A stretch of DNA of 64,000 nucleotides from Promicromonospora sp. AC04 (lineage in GTDB: Bacteria; Actinomycetota; Actinomycetes; Actinomycetales; Cellulomonadaceae): NCBI RefSeq assembly GCF_003058225.1, contig NZ_QBUG01000016.1, forward strand, positions 1 through 64,000. The letters run 5' to 3'. The notes beneath the pieces were generated by a model, which made no database searches, had not been told where the DNA came from, and saw nothing but the letters and a program-made list of their open reading frames with translations. Both the position numbers and the translations under genes were made by a program. Positions 59,851 to 64,000 of the stretch are shown here, one piece after another (the stretch's first letter is position 1; every line of letters starts with the position of its first letter).

Positions 59851-61293
59851 ATGGACGCCGGGATAGCCGGAGTGGACATCGGCGGCACGGGTTCGCGCCT
59901 GCGGGTCACCATCGGCCAGTTCGGTAGGTCGTACGAGGTCACAGGGCCGCCGGCCGCCGTCGTCGCCGGGCGCTCGACCGTGCCGGACGTGGTGCGGGAC
60001 CTGTGCCGGGGCTTCGCCGCCCAGTTCGGCGGACGCCCCCGGGTGGCGGCCGCCGCCGTCGGGATGCGCGGGTTCCGGTCCATGACGCAGGCCGGGATCC
60101 TCGACCCCAACCGCGTGCACGACATCCTCGCGGAGGAGCTGCGCACCAGCTCGACCGCCGTCTCGAGCGACGCGGTCACCGCCCACCTGGGCGCCCTCGG
60201 CGCGGGACCGGGCGCCACGCTCGCCGTCGGGACCGGCGCTGTGGCCGTGGCATGCGACGACGTCGGCAGGTGGCACCTCGCCGACGGGATGGGGCCGCAC
60301 GTGGGCGACAACGGCGGCGGCGCCTGGATCGGCCGCCGCGGCCTGGACGCGGCGGCGCGGTCGATGGACGGCCGGCGGATGGGCGCGTCGCCGGCACTTG
60401 TCCGGGCGGCCGAGCAGCACTTCGGGCGGCGGGAGCGGTGGACGGCCGTCAACGACGTGTCGCTGTTCGCCGGTTTCGCGCCGCAGGTCATCGCGGCAGC
60501 GGACTACGGCGACCTGGCGTGCCGCGAGATCCTCGACGAGGCGGCCCGGTCCCTGGCGGACGGGCTGTGCGCGGTGCTGAGCCATCCCGGCGTGGCACCC
60601 GTGGCGGTCACCACGGGAAAGCTCCTGCTGCACGCGCCGATGTTCCGGTCGATGGTGATCCGCCACCTCCTGGAGAAGCGCGGCGACGTGCGCGTGCAGC
60701 CCACCGCCGGGCTGCCGCTCGACGGTGCGCTGGCCCTGGCGAGGATGCTGACCGCATACCCGGACGTCGTCCAGGAGCACGTCCCCCTGCTCGCCGTCCG
60801 GATCAGCTCGGCTCCCAGGCCGGACGACTCCATAACCCTGCCGAGGGTGGTCCTCCCGGTCGTGCGGCCTTTCCGGGCGGAGAGCGTGCCGACGGCCTGG
60901 GTCGTCGAGGTCCGGTCCGACCACGAGTGGTCCGCCGACCAGGTCGCCGAGGACCGCCTTACCCCTGCCGCCTCGGTGGACACCGTCGTGCCGCTGACGG
61001 GCGAGCGGCTGGTGGTCGGCCGTGCGTCACGCAGCCGCGGCGTCCTGCCCGACATCGTCTGTGAGGACACCGGCGTCTCGCGCAGGCACTGCGAGATCGC
61101 CTGGAAGGAGGGCGGCTGGAGCGTCGTCGACCTCGGGTCGGCCAACGGCACCTACGTCGCCGCGCGCGGCGACGCCCTGCCCACCGTGCCGCTGCGCCCG
61201 GGGGAGCGCCGCTGGCTGGCCGACGGCGACCGCATCTACGTGGGCGGCTGGACCTGCCTGACGGCGCGGGCCGTCACCGCCAGCGTGCGCTGA
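59851..61293 (+). CDS. BadF/BadG-type sugar-kinase-like ATPase fused to an FHA domain
   Basis: 480 aa from ATG 59851; GTG 59806 is an alternative start. Residues about 5-300: ASKHA/N-acetylglucosamine-kinase-like fold with phosphate-1 loop GVDIGGTGSRLRV, phosphate-2 ATLAVGTGAVAVAC and substrate-site-like GDNGGGAWIGRRGLDAA. Residues about 335-480: a C-terminal forkhead-associated domain, with VVGRASRSRGVLPD, GVSRRHCEIAW and VVDLGSANGTYVAARG carrying the phosphothreonine-binding Arg, Ser, His and Asn. FHA domains read Ser/Thr-kinase phosphorylation. Joining one to a sugar kinase implies phospho-dependent recruitment of the kinase; that is inference. No Ser/Thr kinase gene is adjacent. Confidence 0.83.
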   Translation: MDAGIAGVDIGGTGSRLRVTIGQFGRSYEVTGPPAAVVAGRSTVPDVVRDLCRGFAAQFGGRPRVAAAAVGMRGFRSMTQAGILDPNRVHDILAEELRTSSTAVSSDAVTAHLGALGAGPGATLAVGTGAVAVACDDVGRWHLADGMGPHVGDNGGGAWIGRRGLDAAARSMDGRRMGASPALVRAAEQHFGRRERWTAVNDVSLFAGFAPQVIAAADYGDLACREILDEAARSLADGLCAVLSHPGVAPVAVTTGKLLLHAPMFRSMVIRHLLEKRGDVRVQPTAGLPLDGALALARMLTAYPDVVQEHVPLLAVRISSAPRPDDSITLPRVVLPVVRPFRAESVPTAWVVEVRSDHEWSADQVAEDRLTPAASVDTVVPLTGERLVVGRASRSRGVLPDIVCEDTGVSRRHCEIAWKEGGWSVVDLGSANGTYVAARGDALPTVPLRPGERRWLADGDRIYVGGWTCLTARAVTASVR

Positions 61294-61355
61294 GCGCGGG
61301 CCCGGGCCGCCGGAATCGCCTGGACCGGCCAGGGCCCGGCTCGTAGGTTGGCGGC

Positions 61356-62387
61356 ATGTCCGGCATCAACCTCGCCCGCGCGTACTGGGCCGACGTCGTC
61401 CGCCCGATCCTGGACCGGAAGCTGCCGGACCTGCCGCGCGCGGCCGGGCGGCTCGGCACCGGCTCGGACGTGCTCGGGCTCGACGACGACACCTCTCGCG
61501 ACCACGACTGGGGCCTCCGGCTGACCCTGCTGGTCCCGGCCGACCGCGTGCGCGAGGTCGACCAGGTCCTCGCCGCGGCCCTCCCGGCGTCGTACCAGGG
61601 ATGGCCGACGGCGTTTCCCCTCTCCAAGGACCCGACGGTCCGGCACCAGGTCGAGATCGAGGCGCCCGCCGACTTCGTACGGGAGCGCACGGGGCTCGAC
61701 GTCGGCGACGGCATGACCGCAACCGACTGGCTCTCGCTGACGGGGCAGTCCGCGCTGGAGGTCACCGCCGGGCCCGTGTTCGAGGACACGTCCGGCGAGA
61801 TCACCGCGCTGCGCGAACGGCTCGCCTGGTACCCGCACGACGTCTGGCTGCACGTGCTGGCCGCCGAGTGGACCCGAGTCGAGCAGGAGCTGCCGTTTGT
61901 GGGGCGCACCGGGCAGCGCGGCGACGACCTCGGCTCCCGGACGATCGCCGCACGCCTGGTCACGGCGCTGGTCCGGCTCGGCTTCCTGCTGGAGCGGCAC
62001 TGGCCGCCGTACCCCAAGTGGGCGGGGACGCTGTTCGGGCGGCTGCCCGTGGCGCCGTCGGCCGCCGGGCACCTGGCCGGGGCGCTCGCGGCCGCGACCT
62101 GGCAGGAGCGCGACGCCGCCCTGCGCGCGGCCTGCGAGGTGCTGCACGACCGGCAGCGGGCCGTCGGGCTGCCCGCCCTGGACGGGCCGGCGTGCGAGGA
62201 CTTCTGGGACCGGCCGTTCACGGGGCTGCGCGACGGCGTGGCCGGGGCGCTGCGCGCGGCGATCACCGACCCGGAGGTGCGCGCACTGCCGCACCGCGGG
62301 GGCGTCGAGCAGTGGCTGGACGACGTCGGCACCCTGACTAACCCGACGGCCAGGCTCCGCCTGACCCGGGCCTCGGCCGCGGACTGA
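61356..62387 (+). CDS. DUF4037 nucleotidyltransferase-like protein
   Basis: 343 aa. N-terminal NTase-like signature LGTGSDVLGLDDDTSRDHDWG supplies a GS and acidic residues of the kind that hold Mg2+ and NTP in minimal nucleotidyltransferases. The central WYPHDVWLHVLAAEWTRVEQ and FLLERHWPPYPKW blocks identify DUF4037. It may be an antibiotic-modification or tRNA-type NTase relative; the activity is untested. Convergent with the amidase gene; a 15-bp inverted repeat lies between them. Confidence 0.83.
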   Translation: MSGINLARAYWADVVRPILDRKLPDLPRAAGRLGTGSDVLGLDDDTSRDHDWGLRLTLLVPADRVREVDQVLAAALPASYQGWPTAFPLSKDPTVRHQVEIEAPADFVRERTGLDVGDGMTATDWLSLTGQSALEVTAGPVFEDTSGEITALRERLAWYPHDVWLHVLAAEWTRVEQELPFVGRTGQRGDDLGSRTIAARLVTALVRLGFLLERHWPPYPKWAGTLFGRLPVAPSAAGHLAGALAAATWQERDAALRAACEVLHDRQRAVGLPALDGPACEDFWDRPFTGLRDGVAGALRAAITDPEVRALPHRGGVEQWLDDVGTLTNPTARLRLTRASAAD

Positions 62388-62392
62388 CTCGC

Positions 62393-62453
62393 GTTCAGCA
62401 GGCTCGAAGCGGCCATGTATCCGAGGAAGACGGCACTATCGAGCCTGCTGAAC
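62393..62453. terminator. 15-bp perfect inverted repeat with 31-nt loop between convergent genes
   Basis: GTTCAGCAGGCTCGA (62393-62407) and its exact complement TCGAGCCTGCTGAAC (62439-62453). Located 6 bp after the DUF4037 stop and 19 bp from the amidase stop. Probably a bidirectional terminator; the loop is unusually long for one. Confidence 0.6.
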
Positions 62454-62471
62454 CGACCTCAGTAACTTTGG

Positions 62472-63467
62472 TCAGCCCACCAGGGGTTTCGGGATGTAGG
62501 CGGCGACGATCTTGTTGCCGTCTACCGCCTCGGCGATGACGAAGTCGACCGCGAGGCTGCACAGCGCGTAGGCGTCGGCGTCGGACAGGGCGCCGTTCGT
62601 CTGCTCGCGCAGGAAGCGGATCGCCTCCGTCGCGGCGATCTGCAGGGCGACGTCGAGGTCCGGGTGGGCGCCCATCGTGAGGTGGTGGCCGGGCAGCTCG
62701 GCGCGCGGCCACGTCAGGCTCGCGCCCTTGCGCACCGTGAACCGGGCGGTGAACGACATGGAGTGCTCGACGGCGGTCTGGTTGATCTCGCCGTGCCCCT
62801 GCGCGCCGTGGGTGTCCCCGACGTAGAACTGCGCGCCCGGCTGGAAGACCGGCAGGTGGAGCGTCGAGCCCGCCGTGAGGTCCTTGATGTCCATGTTGCC
62901 GCCCCACCGGTCGGGCGGGTTGGCGGAGACGAACCCGGCGTCGGTGGGCGGGGCGACCGCCATGATCCCGGCGAACGGCCGGAACGGGATGCGGATCCCG
63001 TGCCCGAAGTCGTAGTGGTGGTGGTGCTCGTCGAGCCGGAGGAGCCGCACCGACGGCTCCTCGAGCAGGTCGGGCAGGACGCCGCTGCCGTGGGCAGAGA
63101 CGTTGACGCCGTACGGCACGCGCGGTGCGAGGTCGAGGATCTCCACCTCCAGCACGTCGCCCGGCTCGGCGCCTTCGACATGCAGCGGTCCGGTCAGGAC
63201 GTGGCCCGAGGAGCCCGGCGTCCGGGGGATCGTGGCGATGTCGGCCAGCTCGGGGAGGACGTCGTCGGCGGGCACGCCGAGCCGCTCGAACCAGGTGACC
63301 GGCCCCTCGCTCGCCGAGACGCCCATCTGGTTCACCGCGTCGATCTTGACCACGCTGCCCGACGGGACGGTGAGCACGGACTCCCGGTTCGTGGGGAACC
63401 AGCCCCAGAGCGAGCTGTCCCTGGTCGCCTTGAGACAGGCGTCGAACGCCGGCGTGCTGTGGTTCAT
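62472..63467 (-). CDS. Acetamidase/formamidase family amidohydrolase
   Basis: 331 aa FmdA/AmdA family: VVKIDAVNQMGVSASEGPVT, VLTGPLHVEGAEPGDVLEVE, the His/Asp-rich LLRLDEHHHHYDFGHGIRIP, RWGGNMDIKDLTAGSTLHLP and YVGDTHGAQGHGEINQTAVE. It hydrolyses short amides such as formamide to ammonia and the acid, in the cytoplasm, with a metal held by the conserved acids and histidines. Start with GGAG upstream (GTCATCCG-free frame, ATG at 63465-63467). No amide transporter is adjacent. Confidence 0.9.
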   Translation of the reverse strand: MNHSTPAFDACLKATRDSSLWGWFPTNRESVLTVPSGSVVKIDAVNQMGVSASEGPVTWFERLGVPADDVLPELADIATIPRTPGSSGHVLTGPLHVEGAEPGDVLEVEILDLAPRVPYGVNVSAHGSGVLPDLLEEPSVRLLRLDEHHHHYDFGHGIRIPFRPFAGIMAVAPPTDAGFVSANPPDRWGGNMDIKDLTAGSTLHLPVFQPGAQFYVGDTHGAQGHGEINQTAVEHSMSFTARFTVRKGASLTWPRAELPGHHLTMGAHPDLDVALQIAATEAIRFLREQTNGALSDADAYALCSLAVDFVIAEAVDGNKIVAAYIPKPLVG

Positions 63468-63537
63468 CCGTGGCTCCTTGTTCGGCTGCGTCGGTCAGCT
63501 GTGTCGTCTGTTGGACCGTCCAGCCGTATCCAACCGC

Positions 63538-64000
63538 TTATCCGCCGGAGCTGTCCTCGAGCAGCGCGGGGCAGGTGCCCCCGGGCTCGGTCAGCAGCTC
63601 GAAGTGCCAGATCTCGTTCGCGTACACCTGGCACAGGCCGTAGTCGGTGCCGTGCTGGATCAGCCAGTAGGAGCCCTCCGTCGGCCCGATGTCGACGGCG
63701 TTCCCGCTGACGTGCTCGGACAGCTCTGGTGTGCTGACGAAGCGCCGGGCCTCCTCGAGGCTGCCGTACTCCTCGACCGCCTGGTCGAGCAGGCTCTGCT
63801 GGAAGGCCGGGCTGCGCCAGCCGCTCGTCACCCAGAAGTCGATGTCGTCGGCCGCCGCGTCGGTCGCTGCCTGGCGGACGGCCGCGGCGAGCGCGGGTTC
63901 GAGCCTGGTGATCGCCGGGATGTCGTCGTCGAGCGTCGCCGCGCCGCCGGGGACGTCGCCCCCGGCCACGCCGGTCGATCCGGACGAGGTGGGGCCCGGG
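63538..64000 (-). CDS. VanY-type D-Ala-D-Ala carboxypeptidase, 5' end outside window
   Basis: The frame is open to the end of the window (coding PGPTSSGSTG before the GTG at 63969), so the N-terminus, probably a signal peptide plus Ser/Gly/Thr-rich linker, lies beyond. Visible domain of about 140 residues: WVTSGWRSPAFQQSLLDQ, the zinc motif SEHVSGNAVDIG (His and Asp) and IWHFELL (second His). This M15B peptidase family trims terminal D-Ala from peptidoglycan precursors. Two cysteines (GLCQVY and GTCPAL) could form a disulfide, consistent with export. Confidence 0.85.
   Translation of the reverse strand, partial: PGPTSSGSTGVAGGDVPGGAATLDDDIPAITRLEPALAAAVRQAATDAAADDIDFWVTSGWRSPAFQQSLLDQAVEEYGSLEEARRFVSTPELSEHVSGNAVDIGPTEGSYWLIQHGTDYGLCQVYANEIWHFELLTEPGGTCPALLEDSSGG

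Overview
The window is high-GC DNA, densely packed with genes that often overlap by ATGA. It looks like an actinobacterial chromosome. A 13E12-type HNH endonuclease, a secreted GH5 enzyme with a ricin-type CBM13 module, many GntR/TetR/WYL regulators and TANNNT -10 boxes suggest a Micrococcales soil organism near Cellulomonadaceae or Promicromonosporaceae. That placement is inference. I saw no tRNA, rRNA, CRISPR array, IS element or phage genes; it reads as an accessory-metabolism chromosomal segment.

Layout. 1-5.2 kb: 5'-cut HNH endonuclease, EF-hand protein, small membrane protein, tandem ABM-like protein, S1C protease and a berberine-bridge-type flavoprotein. 5.3-8.4 kb: L-lactate dehydrogenase (lldD) and a ThDP enzyme. 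8.5-20.2 kb: a divergent aromatic catabolic locus. Leftward run an MHS-family transporter, a flavoprotein aromatic hydroxylase and a succinate-semialdehyde-type dehydrogenase. Rightward run an FAH-RraA fusion, a GntR regulator and hpaE, hpaD, hpaH and hpaI. Together they would import a hydroxyphenylacetate-like acid, hydroxylate it to homoprotocatechuate, cleave the ring in meta position and deliver pyruvate plus succinate. 20.2-28.9 kb: GH5-CBM13, SnoaL-like protein, reductase plus TetR with twin operators, a 115-bp copy of part of hpaI, epoxide hydrolase plus WYL regulator, secreted PLC-like phosphodiesterase and a Tat-exported GH71/99-like protein. 29-34.9 kb: glycosyltransferase/membrane protein/hydrolase operon, alpha/beta hydrolase, DHFR-fold reductase with WYL regulator, and a CHAD protein.

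35-36.8 kb: a leaderless, apparently autoregulated GntR-acdS operon (ACC deaminase) closed by a long hairpin. 37-39.5 kb: an ECF sigma factor fused to a zinc-finger anti-sigma-like module, membrane segments and a long disordered linker; DinB protein. 39.6-42.8 kb: idonate-dehydrogenase-like enzyme and transporter, controlled by a divergent GntR whose probable operator covers the promoter. 42.8-46.9 kb: two-component system divergent from a MacB-type ABC exporter. 47.1-50.6 kb: sulfatase, its formylglycine-generating enzyme and a HAD phosphatase. 50.6-55.2 kb: large LuxR (MalT-like) regulator, a four-helix membrane protein and two tandem DUF1269 paralogs, the second decayed. 55.4-59.7 kb: five-gene leftward operon (reductase, hydrolase, EthD-like, SDR, TetR) with two palindromes flanking its -10 box. 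59.8-64 kb: BadF-type sugar-kinase/FHA fusion, DUF4037 protein, acetamidase/formamidase and a 5'-cut VanY-type peptidase.

The most unusual items are the FAH-RraA fusion inside a homoprotocatechuate pathway with a non-HpaBC hydroxylase, the kinase-FHA fusion, the sigma/anti-sigma fusion with a duplicated WFA motif, the stray hpaI fragment, and several sharply defined operator palindromes.
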